Shown: one piece after another, positions 40,767 through 50,283 of the stretch
Position numbering within the stretch: the first letter of the stretch is position 1
How the letters are laid out: each line of letters opens with the position of its first letter
NCBI GenBank assembly: GCA_020724265.1
Contig: DYHH01000004.1
Coordinates: 62,001 to 126,000, forward strand
From: Melioribacter roseus
GTDB taxonomy: Bacteria; Bacteroidota; Ignavibacteria; Ignavibacteriales; Melioribacteraceae
Direction: 5' to 3'
DNA length: 64,000 nucleotides
Notes under the pieces: generated by a model
Database searches by the model: none
What the model saw: the letters and a program-made list of their open reading frames with translations, nothing else
What the model was told of the DNA's origin: nothing
Made by a program: the position numbers and the translations under genes

Positions 40767-43742
40767 ATGAATAGAATACAAAAATCATTCCTGATATTAT
40801 TAATAGTATTTTCTTCGATTTATTCTCAGTCTGCATCAGACCTGTATAATTCTGCAATAGATGCATTCAATCAAAATGAATTTACAAAATCGCAAAAGTT
40901 ATTTGAAGAAATAATAAATAATTCAGCAATCGAAAATGAATTAAAATCGACTGCATATTATTATCAAGCGGAATGTTATTATTTACTAAATGATTTTGAT
41001 GCGGCTGTTTCTACTTTTGAAAAATTTATTGATTTACACCCGACTTCAGCATTGCGGGATAGGGCATTATACAGGTTAGGAATTCTTTATTTAGAGGATA
41101 AGGATTACGATAAATCAAGAAAGAGATTATCAGAGCTTACAGAAAATTATCCCTCAAGTGAATTCTTAGGCTCGTCTTATTATTTAATCGGTGAATCATA
41201 TTCAAGTCAAAAAAATTATACCGAAGCAGTGCGGTATTTTCGACTTGCAAAAAATTATAATCGTTCCAATTTATTTACTGTCAACACCATTTTTTCATTA
41301 GGCAATTGTTACGAAAATTTGGGTGAATTTGAAAAAGCTGTCGAGCAATATGATGAGATACTTTCTTTTTATAGGGATAGCGATTTAATTCCTTTAGCTC
41401 AATTGAGAATTGGTGCAAGTTATTTTAATCTCAAAAAATATGAAAGCGCTGTTTTGGAATTATCCGATCCAAAAATTAAAATGTTAGATAAGCCGAAGGA
41501 AATGGATGCCTTAATGCTTTTGGCAAATTCATTTTTTAAACTAAGAGAATACGAGAACGCAAAAAATATTTTTAATGAATTAATTGAAAAAAATCCGAAC
41601 CTTTCAAATGAGGAAGAAGTTAAGTTTGCCCTAGCAAAAATAAATTTCCAAAGTGCAAATTTTAATGATGCATATAATGCTTTTGTTGAATTGATAACAT
41701 CTCAAAATGATTCTCTTGTCGCTAATTCACTTTACTGGGCTGCAGAATCTAAAAGATATTCAGATGATCTGGACAATGCACAAGAATTATATGTACGGTT
41801 TTTAGAAAACTATCCTAACCATGTTTTGAATGAACAAGTAGCTTTTAACCTGGCGTCAATACATTATCTTAATAAGAATTATCAAGCGACTGAAAATATT
41901 TTACAAAAATTGGTTAATTCAAAAAATCCGGAAGTAAAAGTAAGAGCTCATAACTTAATCGGTGAGCTAAGTTTTAACAGAAAAGATTTTGCCAAGGCAA
42001 GTGAATATTTTACAATTGCTTCTGAAAGTGGACAGAATTACTCATCTGAATTACATCAAGCACTACTTGGAAGAGGAATGTCAAATTATTACCTGGATGA
42101 TTTTAACGAAGCTATAAGATCATTAGGAAGATTAATTGAATTAGCACCTAATTATGAACGCAATAAAACAAATTTTTATTTGGCTGAATCTAATTTTGCA
42201 CTTGGGGAATTTCAGCGTGCTGTTTCTTATTACAATAGAATAAATATTACGGATCCTGAGGTTGGGGAACAAACTATATTCGGTAAAGCTTATGCATATT
42301 TCAATTCACGTGATTATGCAAATGCTATTTTTTATTTCAATGAATTTAATTCCCGTTCTAATAACACAACTAAAAAAATTGAAGCGAAATTAAGATTAGC
42401 CGATAGTTTCTACGGTACCAAAAACTTTACACGGGCAAGTCAAGTTTATGATGAAGTATTTACTCAAAGTAAAGGTTCGCTTAACAATGATTTTGCACTG
42501 TATCAGTATGGACAAGCATTATTTTACGCCGGAAGATCCAACGATGCAATAAATAGATTCAAAGAATTGCAGCAAAAATTCCCCCGCTCACAATATACGG
42601 ATGAATCTCAATATCTAATCGGATGGATAAATTTCAAGGAAAGTAATTTTAGAAATGCCGTTAGTGAATATAAATTGATGATTCAAAAATATCCGTCTTC
42701 TCCAATTGTACCTATTGCTCTCTATTCTATTGGCGATGCATACTTTAACATTGAGCAGTATGATAGTTCTATTACATATTACAATAAACTCATTGATCAA
42801 TTCAGAAACTCACAGTATATATTTGATGCATTAAACGGAATTCAATATTCATACATTGCCAAAAATCAACCTCAGTACGCAATTGAATCACTTCAGCGGT
42901 ATGTATTACTTAATCCGAATTCTAAAATTAGTGACCAAGTCAAATATAAAATAGGAGAGGTTTATTATAGTTTAGGTGATTATGAAAATGCAAAAAAATC
43001 TTACAAAGAATTTGTAAATCAATATAATAACAGCAGTTTGATTCCGAATGGTTATTATTGGATAGGTAAATGTTCGGAATTACTTCAACAAGATTTGGAT
43101 GCTATGGCAAGTTTTAAATATGTTATTGATAATCATCTTAAATCGGATGTTGGAATTGATGCGGCAATAGAACTTGGGCATGTTTATAAAAAACTTCGGA
43201 TGAATGAACAGGCACTTACAATGTATAATTCGGTAATAGATAAAATTGGTAATGTTACAAGGACGCCGGAAATACTTTTTGAAAAAGCAGATCTACTACT
43301 TGACGAAGAAAGAGTTGGTGATGCTTATGAAACTTTAGACTATATTGTAAACTATTATGATGGAACCCTCTTTGCCGATAAAGCAAAAGTTGAACTGGGG
43401 GTACTTGAATTGAAAAGAGGAAGTTATCAGAATGCGGAAACTTTGTTTAGTGAAGTTGGTGCCAAACGGACAGATGATATTGGTGCGAAATCACAATATT
43501 ATTACGGTTTAACCTTACTTGAACAAGAAAAGTTAAGTGAAGCCATCTCAGCATTTGTTAGAGTCCGGTCTGTCTTTGGTGCTTATGATGAATGGTTTAC
43601 TAAATCACTGCTTAAACTCGGTGATACCTACGTAAAATTAAATGATAAGAATAATGCACGCGATATGTACCGCGCTGTTTTATCGCGACATCAAAATAAT
43701 GAATGGGCAAGGGAAGCTCGTACAAAATTAAATAACTTATGA
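40767..43742 (+). CDS. Large periplasmic TPR protein
   Basis: This 991-residue protein has a signal peptide (MNRIQKSFLILLIVFSSIYSQ) followed by roughly 25 TPR-like units, such as YYLLNDFDAAVSTFEKFIDLHP, SSYYLIGESYSSQKNYTEAV and YKIGEVYYSLGDYENAKKSYKEFV. The pattern is similar to YbgF/CpoB-type repeats that work with Tol-Pal. It overlaps the following barrel gene by 4 nt and lies upstream of TolQ/TolR/TonB genes, so it is probably an envelope scaffold of that machine. Confidence 0.85.
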   Translation: MNRIQKSFLILLIVFSSIYSQSASDLYNSAIDAFNQNEFTKSQKLFEEIINNSAIENELKSTAYYYQAECYYLLNDFDAAVSTFEKFIDLHPTSALRDRALYRLGILYLEDKDYDKSRKRLSELTENYPSSEFLGSSYYLIGESYSSQKNYTEAVRYFRLAKNYNRSNLFTVNTIFSLGNCYENLGEFEKAVEQYDEILSFYRDSDLIPLAQLRIGASYFNLKKYESAVLELSDPKIKMLDKPKEMDALMLLANSFFKLREYENAKNIFNELIEKNPNLSNEEEVKFALAKINFQSANFNDAYNAFVELITSQNDSLVANSLYWAAESKRYSDDLDNAQELYVRFLENYPNHVLNEQVAFNLASIHYLNKNYQATENILQKLVNSKNPEVKVRAHNLIGELSFNRKDFAKASEYFTIASESGQNYSSELHQALLGRGMSNYYLDDFNEAIRSLGRLIELAPNYERNKTNFYLAESNFALGEFQRAVSYYNRINITDPEVGEQTIFGKAYAYFNSRDYANAIFYFNEFNSRSNNTTKKIEAKLRLADSFYGTKNFTRASQVYDEVFTQSKGSLNNDFALYQYGQALFYAGRSNDAINRFKELQQKFPRSQYTDESQYLIGWINFKESNFRNAVSEYKLMIQKYPSSPIVPIALYSIGDAYFNIEQYDSSITYYNKLIDQFRNSQYIFDALNGIQYSYIAKNQPQYAIESLQRYVLLNPNSKISDQVKYKIGEVYYSLGDYENAKKSYKEFVNQYNNSSLIPNGYYWIGKCSELLQQDLDAMASFKYVIDNHLKSDVGIDAAIELGHVYKKLRMNEQALTMYNSVIDKIGNVTRTPEILFEKADLLLDEERVGDAYETLDYIVNYYDGTLFADKAKVELGVLELKRGSYQNAETLFSEVGAKRTDDIGAKSQYYYGLTLLEQEKLSEAISAFVRVRSVFGAYDEWFTKSLLKLGDTYVKLNDKNNARDMYRAVLSRHQNNEWAREARTKLNNL

Positions 43743-45436
43743 AAAAATTTATTTTAATAGCATTTCTTCCGTTTTATATCTTTGCTCAAAGTGATGGGCA
43801 GAGTCAAAGTATTGAATTGCCTGATTTTGTTATAACCGGTAGACAAAGAGTTGAATTACCTGTTATGAAAAAATCAAAAGCTGAGCCGGTTTCTATTTTA
43901 TCAAAGGAATTTTTCTTCCCAACATTCACTACCGATCAGTTTTCATTAGCTACTGTTTCCAAACCGACCCAGCTTATTGCCGATATTCTACCAAATGAAC
44001 ATAACTATAAAGCTCAAGTGATTTTAGGTGCAGGTAATTATATTCTTCCAACCGGGCAATTTTATTTTTCCGAACAGTTCGGAGTTGGTAAATTTTATTC
44101 AAAACTTTGGGGAACAAATCAAAGAGATTATGTGGATTATGCTGATTTTAATATTTCAGGAATTAATGCAGGCTCTGAATTCTATATCCATCGTCACTCA
44201 AGTTTTATGCCCGGTTCAATTTTAAATTTAAATGCGAGTTTTGTTAGAAGAGAGTATAAATACTTTAGTGATTACCGAATAAATCGTTTTTTACCACCAT
44301 CAACCCGCGAAACACAGCTTGCCGAAGCAAATCTTTCGTTAGAAAATTATTTTGACGATAATTTTAAATACAATTTCAAATTTGGCGGTGATTATCTCGA
44401 CATCAAAGATGCCAATGCTAAAGAAATGAATTTTCTCTTTGAAGGAAATACAAGAATAAAATTTGATAATTTCGGTTTGCTGTTTGGCGGTATATTCCAT
44501 AATCAAATTGTAGATAAATCTATTCAAGAGAATTATAAATTTTATAAACTAAGCGGTGGAATAGAATACCGATTAAATTCCGATTTATTATTAAGAGCCG
44601 GAGCCGCATACTATAATGCAGATAAGAAAGATTATATTATTGACGGGAATCTGCCACACTTTATAAATGCGTCGGAAAATTTCTTTACACCGTGGGGTGA
44701 GATTCAATATAATATTAATAACCTACTTGTATTAACGGCAAGATATAATCCTTACGCAGAATTCAAAACTTATAAAGATTTTCTGAATGAAAATCCATAC
44801 ACACATGTATTGCAAGTTGAAGAATACAACGGTTCACTTTATGCCTTTGACAATAACATGAAAATTTATAAACAAAATTTGGAAATCTCTCTTAAATTCG
44901 GTTACAAAAAATATTATGAATTTACTATTGGCGGCAGATACGCTAAGATTGATAATGCTTATTTTTATAATTCCGATTTTAGTTTTGATAATACTCCCGG
45001 ACATATGGAAAGATTTTTTGTTAGTAATGTTGATGACGGTACCGAGTATTCTGTATTTGCAAATGCACTTTATCACTTAGGACCGTTCGGATGGTTTTAC
45101 GGTGATGCGAAATACCAGGTTGTTGAAGGTGGATTGTCTAAAATTCTTCCTTATCATCCGAAGTTCTCTATAGAAGCAGCGTACGGTTACAAGTTTAATT
45201 TCGGACTTTCTACACAGGTAAAGATAAATTTTCTTAAAGATATTTATGCTGATTATTGGAATAACTTTTTACTTGATGATTATATAAATTTGAGTGCTGA
45301 ACTAAGATATTCGTTAAATCAAAACTTTGATTTTACACTTCATCTGAATAATTTACTTAATAGAGATAATTATCTTTGGTTGGGTTATATTGAATCTCCG
45401 TTTGATTTCAAAGCCGGGATTGATTTTAGATTCTAA
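43739..45436 (+). CDS. Outer-membrane beta-barrel protein (TonB-receptor-like)
   Basis: This 565-residue protein has a signal peptide (MKKFILIAFLPFYIFAQ) and an early IELPDFVITGRQRVELP segment resembling the start of a TonB-dependent receptor. It then consists of many beta-strands and ends in DFRF with a C-terminal aromatic. There is no full plug domain of about 150 residues before the barrel, so it is not an ordinary receptor. It is translationally coupled (ATGA) to the large TPR gene and probably partners with it. Confidence 0.75.
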   Translation: MKKFILIAFLPFYIFAQSDGQSQSIELPDFVITGRQRVELPVMKKSKAEPVSILSKEFFFPTFTTDQFSLATVSKPTQLIADILPNEHNYKAQVILGAGNYILPTGQFYFSEQFGVGKFYSKLWGTNQRDYVDYADFNISGINAGSEFYIHRHSSFMPGSILNLNASFVRREYKYFSDYRINRFLPPSTRETQLAEANLSLENYFDDNFKYNFKFGGDYLDIKDANAKEMNFLFEGNTRIKFDNFGLLFGGIFHNQIVDKSIQENYKFYKLSGGIEYRLNSDLLLRAGAAYYNADKKDYIIDGNLPHFINASENFFTPWGEIQYNINNLLVLTARYNPYAEFKTYKDFLNENPYTHVLQVEEYNGSLYAFDNNMKIYKQNLEISLKFGYKKYYEFTIGGRYAKIDNAYFYNSDFSFDNTPGHMERFFVSNVDDGTEYSVFANALYHLGPFGWFYGDAKYQVVEGGLSKILPYHPKFSIEAAYGYKFNFGLSTQVKINFLKDIYADYWNNFLLDDYINLSAELRYSLNQNFDFTLHLNNLLNRDNYLWLGYIESPFDFKAGIDFRF

Positions 45437-45441
45437 AGAAA

Positions 45442-47262
45442 ATGAACAAAGAAGAATTGCAAAAATATTGTGCTGAATTAATCGGGGTTTCTTCGTCCGA
45501 GAAAGAATTAGCTCTTGATATTTTTAAGGAAAAAATACTCGAGCAAATTAAAAAAGATGGGGATGCTCTGCGCGTAGAAGGAATTGGAGTCTTCCAGTTA
45601 AAAATTGATAACCAAAATAATTCGGCTGAATTAATTTTTTCTCCCGACAAATCAATAACATCAAAATCTTTGTTTCTTAGATTACCGATTAAACATCCGG
45701 TCAGTTATGATGATTCTGCAATTGAAGATATTTTTAGTATTAGTGTTGGTAAACCTATCGTACCGTTAAAATCTTCCGGCGAAAGCACCGGGGACTCGGA
45801 AACATCTTTTGTTTTTATTAAAAAGAAAATTGAAGAAAGAGTAACCGAAATATTACAAGGTGCGGAATTACTAGCCGGTTTTAACTTGTGGGATGAGTAT
45901 ATAAAATCAATCAATGATACTCAGAAAACAGAACAGAAAGATCATGATGAAGCACTCCTTCGCTCACTCAGTGAACCTGACAATAAACAAGAAGAAGAGT
46001 CTGATGATTTTAATAAATCAATCTTATCAAATGATCTTGATTTCTATTCTTACCCGGATGAAGAGCAACCCGATGAAATTGCAATTGAGGATGAACTGTT
46101 CAACGATTTGGAAACATTTAAAAATATAGAAGAAAAAGAATCGGTAAGCACCGAAGAAGTTTTTGATGAAACAGAATCCGAATATGATGAGAAAGTCCCG
46201 GATTTATCAGTAAAAGTTTCGGATGCAGAACTGGAAGAACAAAAAGAAGATATAGAAGATAAAGAAACTGAGCTAATCCAAGAACCTAAACAAACATTTC
46301 ATGATGATGATTTGTTCGATATAGAAAATTCTATTTTTAAGAATATTGAGGAACATGATAAATTTGATTGGAATTGGGGCGACGAATTAAAAGAAGAAAT
46401 TGTTCATGAAGATATTCCTGAAGAACAACCTGTTCAACCGGTTATTAATTTGAAAAACGATGAATTAGAAAAAAAATCAACTAGCGAAAGCAAAGTGGAC
46501 TCTGACCCCTTCGGAACACTTGAACAAACACTTGCTTCTGATGAAGAATTTAGAACATTAACCGGCGAGTTCACTCACGATCATGATTCTCGAAATATTG
46601 ATGAAGAGTACCGGATTACAAATTTAACAAGACCAAGAGAAGTGCCGACTAAATATAAAACAAGATTTACAAGGCTAACCAGTCCGGTTGAAGAAGAATA
46701 TATTGAACAAAAACCGGAACCGGTTCAGGAAAAGCATCAAGTTCGAAAAAGTTTAAGAGAAAGGGACTCCGGCAGCAATGTTTTTGTTATTTCGGGAATA
46801 ATTATAATTCTTATTGCAATAATTTATTTTGCTTTTTCAATTGGCGAAACTCCTACCTCCGAAGACTTAACACCGGCAAATCAATTTTCTCAATCGGAAA
46901 CAGATGGTGAAGTTATAACAAGAGAAACTTCTGTATCTTCACCAATTATTGAAAATCAGGATACAAGAACGGCAGTCAGCCAGCCTGAGGTAAGTTCACA
47001 AGACAATACTTCTGAAGTTGAAGAGATAAGAATCTCAAATCTAATATTCAGAAGAGGTAATGAATATAATGTACAAGTTTCTTCTTGGCGCAGTGCCATT
47101 AAAGCAGATGAAGAAATGAAAAGATTAAAGGCTAGAGGTTATAAAGCATTTGTTATCCAGGCATACCTTCCTGCTAAAGGTGGTACTTGGCACCGAGTTA
47201 GAATCGGGGGTTTCAAATCTGTTGATGAAGCTAGGAACTTTCTTAATAATACCCAACTATAA
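45442..47262 (+). CDS. HU-like and SPOR domain membrane protein
   Basis: This 606-residue protein starts with an HU/CCDC81-like domain (about 1-90; ELALDIFKEKILEQIKKDGDALRVEGIGVFQL). A long, very acidic linker (about 130-420) follows. One membrane helix (about 448-466, NVFVISGIIIILIAIIYFAF) and a C-terminal SPOR peptidoglycan-binding domain (about 530-606, EYNVQVSSWRSAIKADEEMKRL, WHRVRIGGF) complete it. It probably senses septal denuded glycan. The HU-SPOR pairing is known in the Bacteroidota group. Confidence 0.82.
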   Translation: MNKEELQKYCAELIGVSSSEKELALDIFKEKILEQIKKDGDALRVEGIGVFQLKIDNQNNSAELIFSPDKSITSKSLFLRLPIKHPVSYDDSAIEDIFSISVGKPIVPLKSSGESTGDSETSFVFIKKKIEERVTEILQGAELLAGFNLWDEYIKSINDTQKTEQKDHDEALLRSLSEPDNKQEEESDDFNKSILSNDLDFYSYPDEEQPDEIAIEDELFNDLETFKNIEEKESVSTEEVFDETESEYDEKVPDLSVKVSDAELEEQKEDIEDKETELIQEPKQTFHDDDLFDIENSIFKNIEEHDKFDWNWGDELKEEIVHEDIPEEQPVQPVINLKNDELEKKSTSESKVDSDPFGTLEQTLASDEEFRTLTGEFTHDHDSRNIDEEYRITNLTRPREVPTKYKTRFTRLTSPVEEEYIEQKPEPVQEKHQVRKSLRERDSGSNVFVISGIIIILIAIIYFAFSIGETPTSEDLTPANQFSQSETDGEVITRETSVSSPIIENQDTRTAVSQPEVSSQDNTSEVEEIRISNLIFRRGNEYNVQVSSWRSAIKADEEMKRLKARGYKAFVIQAYLPAKGGTWHRVRIGGFKSVDEARNFLNNTQL

Positions 47263-47286
47263 TTTTTAAATAACTACGGACTAACT

Positions 47287-47949
47287 ATGAATTTACTTTC
47301 TGTTCTATTCAAAGGCGGTTGGATAATGCTGCCGATATTTATTGCATCTATTATTGCCGTTGCTATTATTATTGATAGGTATATTGTTATAAGAAAATCC
47401 AAACTGAATGCACCGGCTTTTTTAGTAAAGATCAGAAGTCTACTTAAAAGAAATGATATACAAGGTGCAATTAGATACTGCATGGAAGAAAAATCTCCTG
47501 CTGCAAATATTATTCGAAAAGGATTAAAGAAACATAAACTTGGACATGATAGAGTATCGGAAGCGATAGATAATGCAGGTAAACAAGAAATTAACAAACT
47601 TGAAAAAGGATTATCCGTACTTGCTACAATTTCGGGTGTTGCACCTCTACTCGGTTTCTTAGGTACAGTTACCGGTATGATCTCTGCTTTTATGAACATT
47701 GAAAGTTTACAAGGCTCCGCTAATCCGTCGGATTTGGCTGGCGGTATTTGGGAAGCTCTGTTAACTACGGCATTTGGTCTTGCTGTGGGAATTATTGCAT
47801 TTACTTTTTACAACTATTTGGTTGCCTCCATAAACAAGTTAGTTCTTGATATGGAAGTCATATCAAATGATGTTATAGATATAATGGAAGAAATTAAAAC
47901 CGGTTCGGTTCCGAAGGATGATTCGGAAACTTTTGAACTTGATAGTTAG
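47287..47949 (+). CDS. TolQ/ExbB-type proton channel subunit
   Basis: This 220-residue protein has three membrane helices (about 10-30, 120-150 and 165-190). Family motifs GVAPLLGFLGTVTGMI and LTTAFGLAVGI are present. With the next gene it forms a proton-driven motor that energises TonB or TolA. It follows the SPOR gene by 24 nt. Confidence 0.93.
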   Translation: MNLLSVLFKGGWIMLPIFIASIIAVAIIIDRYIVIRKSKLNAPAFLVKIRSLLKRNDIQGAIRYCMEEKSPAANIIRKGLKKHKLGHDRVSEAIDNAGKQEINKLEKGLSVLATISGVAPLLGFLGTVTGMISAFMNIESLQGSANPSDLAGGIWEALLTTAFGLAVGIIAFTFYNYLVASINKLVLDMEVISNDVIDIMEEIKTGSVPKDDSETFELDS

Positions 47950-47957
47950 GTGAATTT

Positions 47958-48359
47958 ATGAAATTTCAAATGTCTAATAAACCTTTGTCAATTTTCAACT
48001 TTTCGTCGTTGACGGATATTGTTCTTTTGCTTCTTATATTTTTCTTGTTGACATCTCAGTTCGTAATTCAAACCGGAGTAAAAGTTCAGTTGCCGGGGGC
48101 TCAATTCAATGAACAAGCATCTCCATCAAGGTTGGTTGTAACAATTACTGCTGCTGAGAAAGTATTTTTTGGACCTGAAGAAACACTTATTCAGGAATTA
48201 GCCGGTAAACTTACCCTTGCACTTGATAAAGCTCCTGAAAAGAGTCTTATAATTAGAGCAGATAAAAAAGTGAATATTGATTTGGTAATAAAAGTGATTG
48301 ATGCGGCTAAAGGTGTTGGAATAGATAAATTTACAATTGAAACAGAGAAGCAAATATAA
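47958..48359 (+). CDS. TolR/ExbD-type motor subunit
   Basis: This 133-residue protein has one N-terminal membrane helix bearing the conserved aspartate in SSLTDIVLLLLIFFLLTSQ (Asp about 19), which carries protons, and a small periplasmic domain ending GIDKFTIETEKQI. It pairs with the upstream TolQ/ExbB. Its stop is 1 nt before the TonB start. Confidence 0.93.
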   Translation: MKFQMSNKPLSIFNFSSLTDIVLLLLIFFLLTSQFVIQTGVKVQLPGAQFNEQASPSRLVVTITAAEKVFFGPEETLIQELAGKLTLALDKAPEKSLIIRADKKVNIDLVIKVIDAAKGVGIDKFTIETEKQI

Positions 48360-48360
48360 A

Positions 48361-49053
48361 ATGAAGTACCGGGATTCAAAAAGTAATTCATACATTTATT
48401 CTTTCAGTCTGCATGCATTTATGCTGCTTATATTTTTCTTTATCAACTTCAATGTTGATTTTAGTACTGAAGATTATGTAACCATAGGGTTTGGGGCAAT
48501 CGGGAAAACCGGTTCGTCGGGTGCAATTGGTAAAGAACAGACGGAAAAGAAAAATGTTGCAGAAGTGCAAAAACAGGTTAACAAATCCGAAGTAGAAAAT
48601 AAGCAAGTTGAACTCCCAAAAGTTGAACATTCTGACGATGCTGCAAAAATAGTTCCGGCGGATAAAAAAGAAGAAAAAGTAAATGCCCCTCCTCAAAATG
48701 TTAAGCCTATTCGAGAAGCTGATTCAGATAATAGGGGGAAAGAATTTGAAGGTGCCGGTGAAGGAAGCTTTGGTTTCGATATTGATTTTGGCGGAAGGGG
48801 ACAAAGAAAAATTTATAGTTATAATCTCCCGGAATACCCGGATGGTGTTGCAAAAGAAATTGATGTTAAACTGAGATTTACTATATTGCCGGATGGTACT
48901 GTTGGAACCATATTCCCATTGATTAAAGCTGATGCAAGATTAGAAAATGTTGCAATTAATTCTTTAAGGCAATGGAGATTCGAACCGCTTGCGTCTAATC
49001 AAAAACAAGTTGAACAAACTGCTGTAATTACTTTCCCTTATCGTCTCCAATGA
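48361..49053 (+). CDS. TonB-family energy transducer
   Basis: This 230-residue protein begins MKYRDSKSN and has a membrane helix (about 12-29, IYSFSLHAFMLLIFFFINF), a charged Lys/Glu/Pro linker (about 50-130) and a TonB-type C-terminus (YSYNLPEYPDGVAKEIDVKLRF...SLRQWRFEPLASNQKQ). I start it at the ATG 48361 just after the TolR stop; an in-frame ATG at 48337 lies inside that gene. TonB C-domain in a TolQR operon suggests one motor serving barrel proteins such as the one at 43739. Confidence 0.87.
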   Translation: MKYRDSKSNSYIYSFSLHAFMLLIFFFINFNVDFSTEDYVTIGFGAIGKTGSSGAIGKEQTEKKNVAEVQKQVNKSEVENKQVELPKVEHSDDAAKIVPADKKEEKVNAPPQNVKPIREADSDNRGKEFEGAGEGSFGFDIDFGGRGQRKIYSYNLPEYPDGVAKEIDVKLRFTILPDGTVGTIFPLIKADARLENVAINSLRQWRFEPLASNQKQVEQTAVITFPYRLQ

Positions 49054-49324
49054 TTTCATCGGAATAATAAAATCTATAGAAAAAATATTCAACTATTGAT
49101 AATAATGTTAGACTCATCGCATCTCTATCGAAATAAATTCCAAATCCTTCCGGTTCGATAAATACTTTCAGCAGCATTGTCGAAATTGACCAACCAACCG
49201 AAAATAAAAGTATAATCAATCCCGCATTAACATAAGCCGACTGCAAAGAATCATCTTGCCATTTTTTTGTGAAGATGACGAGAATGAAAAATAGGTGAGC
49301 TGTAAAAATTATTGCGCTGATCAT
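49028..49324 (-). CDS. Small membrane protein of unknown function
   Basis: This 98-residue protein has two or three hydrophobic stretches (about 1-20, 33-54 and 70-88) and no family I recognise. Its start overlaps the stop of the upstream gene by 4 nt, which supports it as a real gene. Its 3' end overlaps the tonB 3' end by 26 nt in a convergent arrangement. Confidence 0.65.
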   Translation of the reverse strand: MISAIIFTAHLFFILVIFTKKWQDDSLQSAYVNAGLIILLFSVGWSISTMLLKVFIEPEGFGIYFDRDAMSLTLLSIVEYFFYRFYYSDEIIGDDKGK

Positions 49325-49824
49325 CTGTTTTTATATTTTGCATTAATTATTTGAAGACCAATTACACCGCCAGCCAATCCAAATATCGAATTAATTACCA
49401 GATTATTGAATAGAAGTGTAAAAGAATAAATTACCGAGAATCCCGAAGTTTTGAGTTCCGTTACAACTATGTTTATCAAGTCAATTACTTCTTGTTTCAA
49501 TTGATCATCTAAAGGAAAACTGTTTATCATCTGCTGCATATTACCGAATGCGGCGATTAAATCATTTTGTTTTGTGAAGAGAGTAATAACAACTTCAAAA
49601 GTTGTTGCAAATAATGCTGCAAAAATACCCGTAAAAACTCCTAAAAATATGGCTTTACCTGTTTCTATTTTTTCATCAACATTTTCAGCTCGCTGGTAAA
49701 GAAGAATAGAAAGCGTTGCAGCTACAGGAATAATTAAACAACATGCAAAAGTTTTTATAATCGGAACAACTGAAAGAACACCTGCCCCAAATCCGGAAAC
49801 TAACGATGGTAAAAATTTTTTCAT
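49321..49824 (-). CDS. Membrane protein of unknown function
   Basis: This 167-residue protein starts at the ATG 49824, which overlaps the preceding stop (ATGA) and follows an AAGGAAGG site; an upstream in-frame ATG (49854) is less likely. It has about four membrane segments (about 5-40, 57-80, 125-150), with a cytoplasmic or periplasmic loop near 85-115. Early FACCLIIPVAATLSILLY resembles a small pore-like protein, but I do not recognise the family. Confidence 0.68.
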   Translation of the reverse strand: MKKFLPSLVSGFGAGVLSVVPIIKTFACCLIIPVAATLSILLYQRAENVDEKIETGKAIFLGVFTGIFAALFATTFEVVITLFTKQNDLIAAFGNMQQMINSFPLDDQLKQEVIDLINIVVTELKTSGFSVIYSFTLLFNNLVINSIFGLAGGVIGLQIINAKYKNR

Positions 49825-50282
49825 TGTGGCTGCCTTCCTTTTTCGAAAAACCAATTTTGAATACCTATGTAAAAATAATAAAATGCTGCTGATCCGAAAA
49901 TTGTTCCTGTAATAAAAGCTGTCAATTTTGAATAAGAATAAATACCAATTGATGAAGCTATCACGTCAGCTATTATTGGAGTACCGGCAATAAACAAGTA
50001 CTTTATTTTATAAACAGGCACATTTGTTTTTAATAATAAGATTAATGAAAAAATAAATACCCCTGCATAAATTCCGGTGCATCTTGCACACAAAAAAGTG
50101 CAGCCAATTTCATTGCAAATCAATTTTTGCAGTTCTTGATGACACACGGGTGAATACATTATTTGTAAGAGGGGAAAAAGAAAAAAGAAATTTGAAAACT
50201 TTTGAGGAAACAGCGGCATAAGGTTAAACATAAGCCACAGAAAAGAAATAATTGACAGGGCAAGTCTTAAGTAAATATTCAA
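49821..50282 (-). CDS. DUF2085-family membrane protein
   Basis: This 153-residue protein shows the DUF2085 pattern: VCHQELQKLICNEIGCTFLCARCTGIYAGVF near residues 46-76, with paired cysteines and CARCTGIY. It has about four membrane helices. Cysteine placement suggests metal or redox binding, though no role is known to me. It heads a three-gene minus-strand set of small membrane proteins and begins 1 nt from the stop of the propeller gene. Confidence 0.78.
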   Translation of the reverse strand: MNIYLRLALSIISFLWLMFNLMPLFPQKFSNFFFLFPLLQIMYSPVCHQELQKLICNEIGCTFLCARCTGIYAGVFIFSLILLLKTNVPVYKIKYLFIAGTPIIADVIASSIGIYSYSKLTAFITGTIFGSAAFYYFYIGIQNWFFEKGRQPQ

Positions 50283-50283
50283 A

